From positions 1-64,000 of the forward strand of contig MCFL01000130.1 of NCBI GenBank assembly GCA_002102555.1: a stretch of DNA of 64,000 bases. Reading direction: 5' to 3'. Under the pieces are notes generated by a model. That model was not told the DNA's origin and did not search any database. It saw nothing but the letters and a program-made list of their open reading frames with translations. Shown here in pieces: positions 12,101-24,684 of this stretch. The DNA is from Catenaria anguillulae PL171 (taxonomy: Eukaryota > Blastocladiomycota > Blastocladiomycetes > Blastocladiales > Catenariaceae). The translations under genes and the position numbers were made by a program. The stretch's first letter is position 1, and each line of letters begins with the position of its first letter.

Positions 12101-15100
12101 CGGTGTCCCGTCCAACAAGATCCTGATGGGCATTGGATTCTACGGCCGCTCATTCAAGCTCGCCAACCGTGGGTGCACTGAGTATGGTTGCCCGTTCGTT
12201 GACCCAAAGGGCATCATTCCGCCGCCTGTCGACAACTACGAGGTCACCGCTCAACCCGGCCCGTGCACGGAAGCTGGTGGCACTTTGGCGTATGGCGAGA
12301 TCTCGTACATTCTCGAGGAGGGCTTGTACGTCACTTTATGGTCGCACACACTTCCTACTCACATGCCGCGGTCGTTAACTCTCCTTTAATCCCTTGTCTG
12401 CCAGGTTCTCGGACTCTTGGACTGATGCGGAAAGTGCATCGGAGGTTCTTGTTTATGGTAACGGAGATTGGGTTGCGTATGGTATGCTCATTCTGTCGCT
12501 TCCATTTACCGCAATCGAGCTCATTCTCAGGTAATTGAATGCCGATGTGCCCTAGATTCGCCGGCCACGCTGCGCCAGCGCATGGACTACGTCAATGCGA
12601 ACTGTCTCGGTGGTGTCGTCGTCTGGGCGTTGGATCTCGACAACGCCAACCTTGACCTCACCAACACGCTTGCCGCCGGCCGTGGGCTCATGCACTTGAA
12701 CGAAAACTTCTTGTCCAACTTCCTCGCCCAGTTCCACACCATCAATTTCCGCATGCCAGACAACTTTTACGATGCCGTTGCCGACAGCGTTCTCGACATT
12801 TCCATCACCCGCTCGCTTCCAGGTATCATGACGAAGCAGCTCGTGCTCCATGCCCAACTGGCCATGCTGCGCAACCTCGTGTCCGACACGCGCTCGCTGT
12901 TCCGAGATTCGCAACTTGCCCCTGAGCGTGTATGCGTATCCATGTTTTCTTTCCCCATTTTCACCACATTGGCTGACCGCTTCTACTCCATTAATCCGTG
13001 CAGGGCGATTTGAACAAGCAATTGCTGGAGCTCATGATGGATACTCCTCCTGATGTTTGTCGCTGCACAGTGTACGCCGATTACCTTTTCTGGTGGTTTC
13101 ACCAGCTGCCTACTGACCATCATTTCCCGCATAACAGTGACTCGGCTGATGCCCCATGCCCACGTTCCCGCCGTGGCGGCCGCGTGCCCGCAACCACAGT
13201 CCGCTGGAACTGTGACGAGGGCAAGTTCCGGTCGCTTGCCTCAGCTCGTGGGATTCCTGTCGACATGATGCGCCGCCGTGACCAAGATGTCTCGATTACC
13301 GTACCGTGCCTTGGCCGTAACGACCCTCTCTTGAAAAGCATCCGTCGTCCCAACTCGTCCACAATGCGCAATCGCCGCCCGATCTCTGCGCCATCATCAG
13401 GACCAATGTTTGTTTCGAGTCGTCGCAACATGACCGAGGCCTCCACGGACTTGAGCATTTCGCCGGCATCGCCATTGACGGCTTCGAGCGAGCTATCTCG
13501 CCGGGCAATTTGCTTTGACAGCGTGCGTTGGGAGGGCGTGTTTTACATTGGCGGCACGGCCAAGATGAACTGTACGCTTCCCATCTCCCTGATGGGGTGA
13601 TTCCTACGTACTTATATTTGGTTGACACTCGTGTGTGTGATAGACTTTTCGCAAGATGGTTTTCGTCGCTTTGCCGATTTCTCTGTGAGCGACATGAACA
13701 GCCAGGTAACCGCCCCGCACGTCCTTGCCACATTTGCTCATGCCATGCCACGTCTCACGCCACAAATTCTTCATGCTGGTTATGTAGCTCCGCAAATGGC
13801 AAATCGACAATGCCAATGCCCTTTTTGACTGTGGGGACTTGTCCTGCACCGAAGCCATGGATTCTGCGATCAGTCGCCAAACCGTTCGCCTCCGCCGTCG
13901 CAACGACAGTGACTTCTTTGCCCAACTCGAGGTTTGCCTGCTCCATTTATGCCGACATTCTCAGCCTGTAGCGTATCGCTCACACGCTTTCCACGTCACG
14001 TCAGAAACTGTTTGGTTTTGCTCCGGCCGATGTTCAACAACAGCTCAATGTGAACGCCGTGTTCGTCATTCCCTCAGCTGGTACGTTGATTGCTTTGTTG
14101 TCGCTTTGCTCTTTATATCTGACCTTGCCAACCAAGCAGACGCGGACTCGTGTGGTGGTGGTGGTCACCACGACCTGGGCCACTCCGACACGCAAACCAC
14201 CAACGCGACCCGTCTTGAGGCTCGCCAAATCCGTCCAGGTTGCGGTTTTGCCTCCGTTGCTGGAGTTGTGCAAGTGATTCCTGGCAGGTACCCGCCCGAT
14301 CCAAAGCCCATGGCCGACGAGTTCCTCAAGGATATTGACAAGACCATTGCCGGCATGACTGCTATCGCCGAGCAAGGATTTGCTGAAGACGATGTACGTT
14401 TTCCACACATGAATGTCCGGATAATCCTTCCATGATCTGCTCACCGTCCCGCAAACCTGTTTTGTCGCCAACCTCAAACTCAAAGGATGTTGTCGCTGCC
14501 TCGTCGATTGCCATCGGCCTGCTTACAGTGGCCGATGCGTCCAATGCCGCAATCACCAACTACATCGCCATTGTTGAACAACAGCTCGCCAAAGAGGAAC
14601 AAGAGGCCGCTGCCCGGAATGCAGTGATTGTTGCCATCATTACGTTTGCTGTCGGCATGGTGTTCACGGTCATGATCGAGGCTGCCGGTACGCTCCCATG
14701 TCTTCTGCTTGAACTGGAACTTGCGACCACTTTTGTTCGATACTTACTGACTCTGTACTTGTCGAACCCTTTCTTGTTGCAGTGATCGCAGCATTGTCAG
14801 CTGTGTTCAATGCGCTCCGTGCAACCGCTATTGCTGCACGCCTTGGTACTTTGGCTGCCAACGTCGGTCGCGTCATTGGCTCAACTTCGGGCGTGCTGCG
14901 ACTGGGCGCCGCTTTACGCCGACTGGCTGGGTCGCTTAGCAAGAGTACGTGCGTTTTCTCAAGTTGACTGGATCTCCCAGCCATCATGTGCTCACAAACT
15001 GCAATACTCAAACCACAGTCAAGTTCATTCGCCGCGGCTACATCAAGGCCAGCAATGCATTCCAAAAGCTCATTCCTTGCTTCCGTTGCTTTGTCAAGGA

Positions 15101-16865
15101 CGCATCGCTGGAGGTTACCGCCGGCCTCATTACCGACGAGATCATGAGCGCGATTGACGCCGAGGAGGGCAACAAGTTTGCAAAGCGTAGTGTGCCTGCC
15201 TTGCGTCTCTCGGGGCCGACGCTCCAACATTGGCCAAACCCATCGCCCGCTACCGCGCTCCTCACGCTCGATGCTGCTCCTTCAGCGGCTCTTCCAGGCT
15301 CCGATTCTGTATCACATTTGCACAAGCGCGCTTCATCGGGTGAGCCTTGCTTCTTCAAGGCGCGCAATCGGGATGACATGATTGAAGGTGCATCTGTGAC
15401 CAACCTGTGCCGGGCGCAAGGCAACATTTTCATCCCTGGGCTCGCGGACGTTGCGGTCGAAATTGACGCGGCTGAAGCCAAGCAGATCAAGGATAACCAT
15501 CCCAAGCAACCGACGAGTATTCTGCAGTGCGACCATGCGTTAGAGGTGCGAGTCATTTGCCCATTTCAAATGTTTGCGTGGGCCGCTGACGCTGACTATA
15601 ACATCCGACCGAACGAATACATATGTACATACTAGGTTCAAGAGATCAAAGACTGGATTGCAGCAAAAATCCGTGACGCACACGGCTGGTCGACTGTATG
15701 TTTCATTTCTTTCTGGCAAATTCTAAATACTTATCGAATCCTTGGTTCTGTGTTTACTCACCAACAACTTTGATCTCATCTGTTTGTGACATCAGGACAA
15801 TGACGGTGAATTCACGGGTACCGACGACAAAAAGAAGCAGGCAAACGATGCGTGCCAAAAGTTCAAGGATCACAAGGAAAAGCTCAAGGCCACCATCAAC
15901 AGCCAGGACAACAACTTGCGCTTGACCCAGCGAACCGGTATGTCTTGGTTTCCTGGTCTTTCCTTGTACGTACTATCGCTTATATTTACTGACAATCACC
16001 TCCACTTTACCTGTGCCATTTCTCCATGTAGTCAACGTTGTCAAGGTATGTTTGATTCTTTTCGCATGGTCCACACGCCTTGGCCTTTGTCTCACACCTG
16101 TCATGTCCGTGTACATCCATAGGGGAGCATGGTCGATGGCAAGACGTCCAACTACGCTTGGCCGGACCTTGAACCGGGCAACAAGGGTCTTTACGATGCG
16201 CTCGACAAGCACATGGAAGATATCAAGGAAAACCGTCGCAAGACGGCCGATGCTGTCACCAAGGTCATGGACAAATTCTTTGAGCAAAATCCGACCCTGA
16301 AGCCTGGTGCGTGTCTTGATTGTCTGTCGTTTCGCGTCTCGTTTTTCGCCTCGAGTCTAACAGTGCCTTGGTCATTCATGTGTGAATTACTCAGGTAATT
16401 GGGACGCCATCAAGACCGACTTCAAGGCACATGCTGTGGATTATGACAAATTCAGCAAGGTTCGCCGTTCCCCACACTGCCCCTTGATCCTTCCTTATTG
16501 TCAGCATCGCCAACTCACTCATCCACCCTTTGCATTCTCTGCATCAGTGGCGCCAAGGCAAAGACCCAGCAGGCAACCCGCGTGACGCGCCCGATCCCAG
16601 CAAGCGCCTCGTGTACGAAGCACCCGACAACCTCAAAATCCGGTTGGGCAAGACCAAGGAGCAGCTCGAGAAGGAGCGCAACGATCGTGCGGAAGAGCAC
16701 TTGAAAAACCTCCAGCGGCCACGTCGGGCGGGCAATCTCGAGTTGCGTGCAAAGATTGGCGCATTGGCAAAGCAAGAGATTGAGTCGGCGGCGTGTCAGG
16801 CAAAGGTGTCGGGGATCAAGCGCAAGAGGAACGAGTTGACTGATGATGAGTTTGGTGGTAAGTGA
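9104..16865 (+). CDS. Secreted LysM(x6)-hevein-GH18 chitinase with long C-terminal region (killer-toxin-like family)
   Basis: GH18 enzymes hydrolyse chitin; this subgroup, with LysM plus hevein domains, is related to the alpha subunit of yeast zymocin. I place 27 exons, the last 16548-16865, whose summed length is exactly 1,840 codons. In order: signal peptide (1-36, ...NTAFA-QDC); six LysM modules (about 37-425); hevein-type CBM18 (about 427-470, CCGKWGWCG); GH18 (about 480-845) with IGYYESW, GGWSF, the catalytic DGLDIDWE (acid Glu near 611) and VVVWALDLDNA. After it come a disordered Arg/Ser region, a hydrophobic segment (about 1325-1385), a Cys-containing stretch ending CDHALE (about 1573-1579) and a charged 260-residue tail ending in KRKRNELTDDEF. 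The chitinase motifs are intact, so it is probably active. The function of the tail is unknown. The spare copies on both sides share its exon structure. Confidence 0.88.
16032..16045 (+). other. 14-base microexon (VNVVK)
   Basis: The segment TCAACGTTGTCAAG sits between a TGTAG acceptor and a GTATG donor. It is needed to keep the frame between exons 15796-15937 and 16123-16306. A matching 14-base exon occurs at 17622-17635 in the downstream copy. Confidence 0.8.
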
Positions 16866-17269
16866 GTGGGATCATGTTCAAGGGATAGGATGCGCGATTC
16901 GAGAGTCACAAGTTGCAATGAGTGAGTGACTCTGGTGCTTTGATATCATGTTGGACTCGCTCATTGCACTTGTATCAGATCAGTTTTCTCCCGTGATTTA
17001 GAAATATACAAATATGGCCCATGTCAACCAAATCGAGATCGATGTTTTTGGATCGTGCGAACCCAATGAAATGTGTATAACAAATGAGTAAAGAGGTTAC
17101 AAGCAAACGGATAGACTGAAACCATAATGAGGAAACTGGCTAAATCTATCGATCTCCAACCTCCACAATGAGCTCGTCACCACGCTCAACCCCCGGTCCG
17201 CGACGACGATGTGAAGCTGACACTGCAGGCCATGAACCAGCGTCTGGAATCGGCGTACCTATTCTTTAG
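16866..17269. other. Spacer between the chitinase gene and its C-terminal copy
   Basis: About 400 bp, AT-richer than the flanks, with no clear exon. Near 17222-17260 there is faint similarity to the end of exon 15019-15545 (CTGCAG...CATG), so the duplication may begin just before 17270. No promoter element or strong start codon was recognised; ATG 17168 opens only a short frame. Confidence 0.45.
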
Positions 17270-18445
17270 GTTCAAGAGGTCAAGGACTGGGTTGCGGACA
17301 AGATCCGTGAGGCTCACGGTTGGGAACTTGTCCGTTTCTGTTTCCTATGTTTGTTTTGCCATATCCACGTCTTGTTTCAGCCCGATTGACCCCGCATCCA
17401 TTCAGGACGATGACAAGACCGACTTCAAGGGCGAGAAAGATCATGTCGAGCGGGCCAACCAGGCGTGCGAAAAGTTCGAGGCATACAAGCAAAGGCTCAA
17501 GGACGCCATCAACAACAAGGAAGACAACTTGCGCTTGACGGAAAGTAAAGGTGTGTATGCTCACCCAGACCTGTGTTGTTGCAAAGTTCATTCACTGACA
17601 TCCAATGGTGCCGGCATTTAGTCAATGTCGTCAAGGTCAGTTGGCACTTGTCACAATCGCTCATTTGACGCTCGCCCTTACATGTTGACCACGCATCACA
17701 TCCATTTCTCCTTCTAGGGTAGCATGGTCGACGGCAAGATCTCAAGCTATGCGTGGCCCGACCTTGAACCAGACAACAAGGCATTGTACGACGCACTTGG
17801 GAAGCACATGGCTGCGATCAAGGAGAACCGCCGCAAGACGGCCGAGAATGTGTTGAAGGTGCTGGACGACTTTTTCGACGAGTACGAGGATCTGAAGCCT
17901 GGTACGAGGAGCATTCTTGATGACTGTCTTTCGCGTTTGTCCATGCTCATTGTTGTTCACTCACTGGTATGATAGAGCATTGGGAGACCATCAAGACCAA
18001 CTTCAAAGCTCATGCCATCAATTATGACAAGTTCAAAAAAGTACGCCAGCTCGATTTTTGCTGACTCGGACTCCTCACCTTCACGCGGCTCATCATGTCA
18101 TTCTCACGTGCGTGTGTGTAATGTCCTCAGTGGCTCGAAGGCAAGAACGCCGACGGAACGCCGCGCACTCCTCCCAAGCCGGGCGACCGGATCAAGTACT
18201 CTGTCCCAAACAATGTGCGGCTGCATCTCGGGCGCACACAGGCAGAAATCGACCGTGAGCGCGAGCAGAAGAGTATTGAGCATCAGAGAAGGCTCAACCG
18301 GCCCGTTCGGCGCGTCAAGCTCGAAGGCAGCATTGCTACTGCGGCTCTTGCCAGGAAAGAGGTCGGCTCGCCCGAGTGCCAGGCCAGGGTGCGCCCAGCC
18401 AGGCGCAGGAGGAGCGAGTTGAGCGATGATGAGTACACCCCGTAG
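17270..18445 (+). CDS. Orphan copy of the C-terminal region of the LysM-GH18 protein
   Basis: Exons 17270-17329, 17406-17550, 17622-17635, 17718-17901, 17976-18040 and 18131-18445 correspond one to one with the last six exons of the chitinase gene (lengths 60/60, 145/142, 14/14, 184/184, 65/65, 315/318). All splice signals are kept and the frame is open to TAG at 18443. Shared protein motifs include QE(I/V)KDW(I/V)A, MVDGK.S.YAWPDLEP, KENRRKTA and a basic-acidic end (RRRSELSDDE). Exon protein similarity is high but introns have diverged, so the copy has been under constraint or is not very recent. No signal peptide, LysM or GH18 part precedes it and no start codon is evident. It may be a spare cassette, an exon set joined by alternative splicing, or a relic. 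Confidence 0.8.
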
Positions 18446-18724
18446 AGCCGTAGGTAGGCAGGTAAGCTGCTTGTTTTGATGCGTTTATTTTGGGTTGTGA
18501 GTGTGGCAGTGCTTCAGTATCCAGCATGCGGTTTCTCGGTGGAGCAATGAAATCGGACTGATGGCATGGATCACATCAAGTGCAGGTCCACTGGCATTGA
18601 GTCCAATGATTGGGAAAGAGTTGTATACGTGCAAGTGGAGAAAACCCAAAACCAACAACAACCAGAGGACATCAAGTAAAGGAGTAAAAGACTATCGAGA
18701 GGATACTTGACTCAACAAACTCAT

Positions 18725-19796
18725 CTACTTGCGCTGCGACCTTGTCTTCTTCCTCAACTTGCGCAACTTGTGCTTGTTCATCTTCTTCCTCCTCTTGCGC
18801 AACACACTGGTCATCCAATACTTTGTGGCCTCGCTCCTCTGCTGCACGCCGCCATCCGCACGCATGCGCACCAGCGTCGCGCCCTCAGGCAACAAGCCCA
18901 TGATGCTCGCTGGCGACGTGGTTCCCGGCGGCGACATGACCTGCATGGTGACCATACGTGGCTCGCCATCCGCCTCGGTTTGGGCAAACTCGTCGACGTC
19001 TTGTTCAGCACCGAAAAACTCGTCGGCGCCCTTTTGCCTGCCATGATCGCCGCTCGGCAGCATGGGATTGCCCGGCGTCAAAATGTACGGCATCGAAGGG
19101 TGGCCAATCAACCTCGTCATGGCTTGCCTTTCGCCCTGTGCAAGGTGTGCCTCTGCATCGGCCGACGAAATGGTCAAGTGGCCAAATGTGGTTGCGAGTG
19201 ACGTGGGCGACGAAAAGGGCGGAAGCACGCCAAAGTCGTCCGTCATGAGCGGGTGGTCGGGAGCAAACAGGGGAAGCGCAGGGCCCGTGGGACGGTGCGA
19301 GGGGATGGCGGCGGCAGCAGCCGTAGGTTTGGTGGATGAGGACGTCGAGAGCGATTGCAAAAAGAGCGACAGGTCGGCAGAGTGCGAGAGCGACGCCGTT
19401 GCGGCCGCGGGTGCGGCGGTCGTCGCGAGCGGCGACGAAACAATTTCGGTTGCTGTTCCTTCTGGAAATCGCAGATCGATGCACATGATCGTCAATTCCC
19501 TGAATGAGGATCGCCGGCGTGAGAGTGTGGAGCGGCAGCATACCAAGCACAAGCTGATCGTCCTTGACATGGTCCACAACAACAGCGCTCGGGCGCACTG
19601 CAGCAGCTGCGGGTTGGGTGGCGGCAGCGGCACCAGATTTGGCGGGAGACCCGTTCTTGCCCGACGAAGAGGACGAGTCGGATACAAAGCGGGCCGGCAT
19701 GATGCGGCGGCAGGCGGCCGATGATCGGGTCACGGCACCGTTGGCAGCAGCAGCGGCAGCGGCCAGCGACCGGACAAGTGGAGCCGAGCGAAACAT
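18725..19796 (-). CDS. COX24: Mitochondrial small ribosomal subunit protein mS38 (COX24/AURKAIP1 family)
   Basis: Component of the mitochondrial 37S/28S ribosomal subunit. The C-terminus carries the family's diagnostic basic signature, here SVLRKRRKKMNKHKLRKL followed by RKKTRSQRK. The N-terminus from ATG 19796 (MFRSAPLVRSLAAAAAA) is a typical mitochondrial presequence. Exons 19544-19796 and 18725-19461, with an 82-bp intron (GTATGC...TTTCCAG), join in frame to 329 residues. This is long for the family; the extra length is a low-complexity Ala/Ser/Pro middle, and only the tail is conserved. Reading straight through the intron looks like a frameshift, but the splice solves it. It converges on the orphan chitinase cassette. 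Confidence 0.75.
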
Positions 19797-20296
19797 GTTT
19801 TGTTGTTGAGGTTTCCAAGTGAGCAAACCAGACCGGGACCGAACGGGATGTCGGGCAGACAGGGTATCAGCGAGCGAGCACGGGTACGAGTCGGACAGTC
19901 AAGTGCGCAAGGTCTGCTGACGAGTGCTTGATTCATTCGCTCAGCTGCATGGACGCATGAAAACTTCGAGTTTAACTGATTGATTTTACGGATTTGGTTT
20001 AAACGAATGATTGATTGGCCGATCCAAGGTGGGTCGCCGATCCATCCGTCGATGTGGTGAAGCACAAGACGAAAACACGGAGCAGGGAGCAGGAATCATG
20101 GATCGATTCTTTTCATGTATTGAATATGTATTTACTACGTTTACGTAGAAGAATTTGTTGCAGAGGCATTGCGGATAATGACAAGTCAAAAGATGGGGAG
20201 AACCAGTTACGAGGGAAGCAAGAAACGAGGAAACAAAAAAAAACAGATTGTGTAGAACAACCATGCTGATTCAATCACCGACACCAGGCACATGCT
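19797..20296. other. Intergenic between two minus-strand genes
   Basis: About 500 bp holding the mS38 promoter and the 3' end of the mutase gene. AT-rich near 19970-20260 with an A-run at 20235-20243 (a T-run on the gene strand). No gene seen. Confidence 0.5.
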
Positions 20297-21902
<1,606 letters not shown>

Positions 21903-22885
21903 GGCTGTATCGGTCGGTCGTTGGAGGTGAGGTAGGGAAGTGACTGACGTGGCGGGGCGGGGGTCGAGTAAAGAACCAGAGCCAGAGAGAGAGAAAGGGA
22001 AGCGGATGGGAATGGGTGCTTCTTGTGGGTGGGCGATGGATGGTTGCTTGCTCGATGGAAAACGTGTGCACAGCGGAAAGGTGGTGGCACTGAACTTGAA
22101 AACACGTCGCCGCCTCACTGCCTCTGACGCCGCCGATCTGAGCTCGCCAACCGCTGCCCTTGACCTCTTCCCTCGCCCAAAACCAAAACTTGTCGTTGTG
22201 GTGAGCGGCCTTCGAGATCGCCGATAATGGCGGTTTCTCGGAGCACGTGATCAGAGGCCAATCAACGCGGTGCACGTGCGAGACCCTGATGAAGTGGCGG
22301 TGGCTTGCGGTGTGAACAGGCAAAACTGCGTGCACAAGTGACAAGTGGGCGGTTGTGGCGATCAGGATGGAGTCAAGAGCTCGAGGTAACATGCGCAGGA
22401 GCAATGGTGGTTCTGGCCATGGGGGGCGGCGTCCGCTGAGGAGGGGGCAGCCGACCGCGGCCGCGGCCGTGGCGACGTCAGTTGATATTGGAGAATGCTT
22501 GTGCGGCAGGGTGCAGAACAAGGCGTGGGAACCCTCCCAATCATCCACAACAACAACAACATCATCATCATCAATCATGATTGGCATCAAGCAACTTGAA
22601 GTCGAACGCGTCTCCGCCCTTCTTTGTACTTGCTCTGCCGACGCCCAACACCCGAGTTGCCCGCCCATCCATCGATGGACGCACGCCGTTTCTTCTCTTT
22701 CTCTCTCACAAACAATGAACGGCTCCATATCCATGTCCATGTCCATGTAAGTCATTCCATCCACCCTGTCAAGAACACCACCGTCCACATAAATCCACGG
22801 CGACAATCAACGCGCTGGCCCATCCATTCCATTCCAACATTTTGCCCATCCCTCACAACCAACCCGAAGCCCGAAACCGCACAAC
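21903..22885. promoter_or_regulatory. Divergent promoter region of UGM and GDP-mannose pyrophosphorylase
   Basis: The 983 bp between the two start codons must contain both promoters. It holds a GC-rich block with a GCGGCCGCGGCC palindrome near 22457-22470 and an AACAACAACAACATCATCATCATC run near 22549-22574. No TATA box stands out. Long minus-strand frames here run antisense and are not conserved. Confidence 0.55.
22725..22748. repeat. TCCATG hexamer run
   Basis: Three to four near-perfect TCCATG/TCCATA units upstream of the pyrophosphorylase start, within the shared promoter region. Confidence 0.7.
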
Positions 22886-24126
22886 ATGAAGGCCCTCATT
22901 CTCGTCGGTGGTACGTCGTCAGCCATCCCAATGCCACTCCCACTCACTCCCGCCTGCCCGCCTGTTGACCTCATCCCATCACCACCGCCTCACAGGCTTT
23001 GGCACTCGACTCCGCCCGCTCACGCTGACCATGCCCAAGCCCTTGGTCGAATTCGCCAACAAGCCCATGATTCTGCACCAAATCGAGGCCCTCGCACAGG
23101 TCGGCGTCAAGGACATTGTTCTGGCCGTCAACTACCGCCCCGAAGTCATGGTCAATGTGCTCAAGCAGTACGAGCAAAAGTATGGCGTCACCATCACCTT
23201 CTCGGTCGAATCCGAACCCTTGGGCACGGCCGGTCCACTGGCCCTGGCGCGCGACATCTTGTCAAAGGACTCGACCCCTTTCTTTGTGCTCAACTCGGAC
23301 GTGATTTGCGAGTTTCCCTTCACAAAGCTTGCCGCGTTCCACAAGGCACATGGTGGCGAGGGCACCATCATGGTGACCAAGGTCGAAGAGCCCAGCAAGT
23401 ATGGCGTGGTGGTGCTCAAGCCCGGATCCACGTCCTTGATTGACCGCTTTGTCGAAAAGCCAAAGCATTTCGTTGGCAACCGCATCAATGCCGGCATTTA
23501 CATGTTCAACCCCTCGATTCTCGACCGCATCGAGCTGCGGCCAACATCCATTGAAAAGGAAACCTTTCCCGACATGGTTGCCGACAGCCAATTGCACGCC
23601 ATGGACCTGGAGGGCTTTTGGATGGACGTGGGCCAGCCAAAGGATTTCCTCACTGGCATTGGCTTGTATTTGAACTCGGTCGCCAAGCGTGATCCGGAGG
23701 CGCTCGCCACGGGCACACACATTGCGGGCAATGTGTTGATTGATCCGTCCGTCAAGATTGGCGAAGGGTGCAAGATTGGGCCAAACGTCACCATTGCCGA
23801 AGGCGTCGTCATTGGCGATGGCGTGCGCATCAAGAATGCGTGTATTTTGAAGAACTCGAGGGTCCGGGATTTCTCTTGGATTGAGCGGTCGATTGTCGGT
23901 TGGAACTCAACCGTGGGCCGTTGGGTATGCATCTTGCCCCTCGTTGCTTTTTCATGGGTTTTTGGCTGACGCAGTTTCCACCTCCACAACATAGACACGG
24001 CTCGAGGGCGTCACAGTGTTGGGCGACGATGTGTCCATCTCGGACGAGATTTACGTCAACGGCGGGTGCATTTTGCCACACAAGTCCATTTCCACATGCA
24101 TTCCTGAACCGCAAATTATCATGTGA
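22886..24126 (+). CDS. PSA1: Mannose-1-phosphate guanylyltransferase (GDP-mannose pyrophosphorylase)
   Basis: Makes GDP-mannose from mannose-1-phosphate and GTP in the cytosol for N-glycans, O-mannose, GPI anchors and wall mannan. Exons 22886-22910, 22996-23924 and 23995-24126 give 361 residues, the same length as yeast Psa1. The nucleotidyltransferase signature [18 protein letters not shown] is split by the first intron right after GG. It is followed by [11 protein letters not shown], the FVEKP sugar-phosphate motif, [10 protein letters not shown], and a C-terminal left-handed beta-helix (hexapeptides such as [16 protein letters not shown]). It ends CIPEPQIIM, as in fungal orthologues. The start is unambiguous. 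Confidence 0.97.
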
Positions 24127-24684
24127 GTCGGGCCGTCCTCAACCCATGTGTTTTTTTTTTCTCTTTCTTTGGTTTTCGGTGCATTGACCCTCGTGACTGA
24201 GGATCCTTCTCGCTCTGCTCCCCCCATTTGCATTTTCCTCTCCCTTGGTTGCTCGCTGCCCTTTTGCCCTGCCAGACATGATATCCATCGGGGTCGTCGA
24301 TGAGTTGGATTGCATTCCATGCTTGCTCCTTGTCTTTGTCACTAAATAATACATGAATCATTCAAATACACACACTTTTGCAAACTGGAGTCCTCGATAC
24401 TTGAGTCAGGGGTACCCCTGCTTGAGTCACATGGGCTGAGGCATGATTCATTCGACTTGGTATACTGTGGAGCACTCATGTCAAAAGTGAGGGAATTGGC
24501 GAGGTGATGAAGGATCCCAATCAAGCGCCATTCTCTATTGACAATGACATGGACACGACACGGCTCTGAAACTCACGACAAGTGACACATTCAAATACAC
24601 GGGCAGTCGCCTTCTTCAGTTCATGTCTTCATTCGCCAACCCATGCCACAGCAGTCATTATAATTCTGTATCTGTATCTTCACC
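24127..24684. other. Intergenic, no gene seen
   Basis: About 560 bp with a T-rich 3' UTR-like start (24150-24172) and the promoter of the next plus-strand gene. Nothing else recognised. Confidence 0.5.

Noticed and set aside
19480..19560. Apparent frameshift in mS38
   Set aside because: An 82-bp GT-AG intron (19462-19543) restores the frame exactly, so no break is needed.
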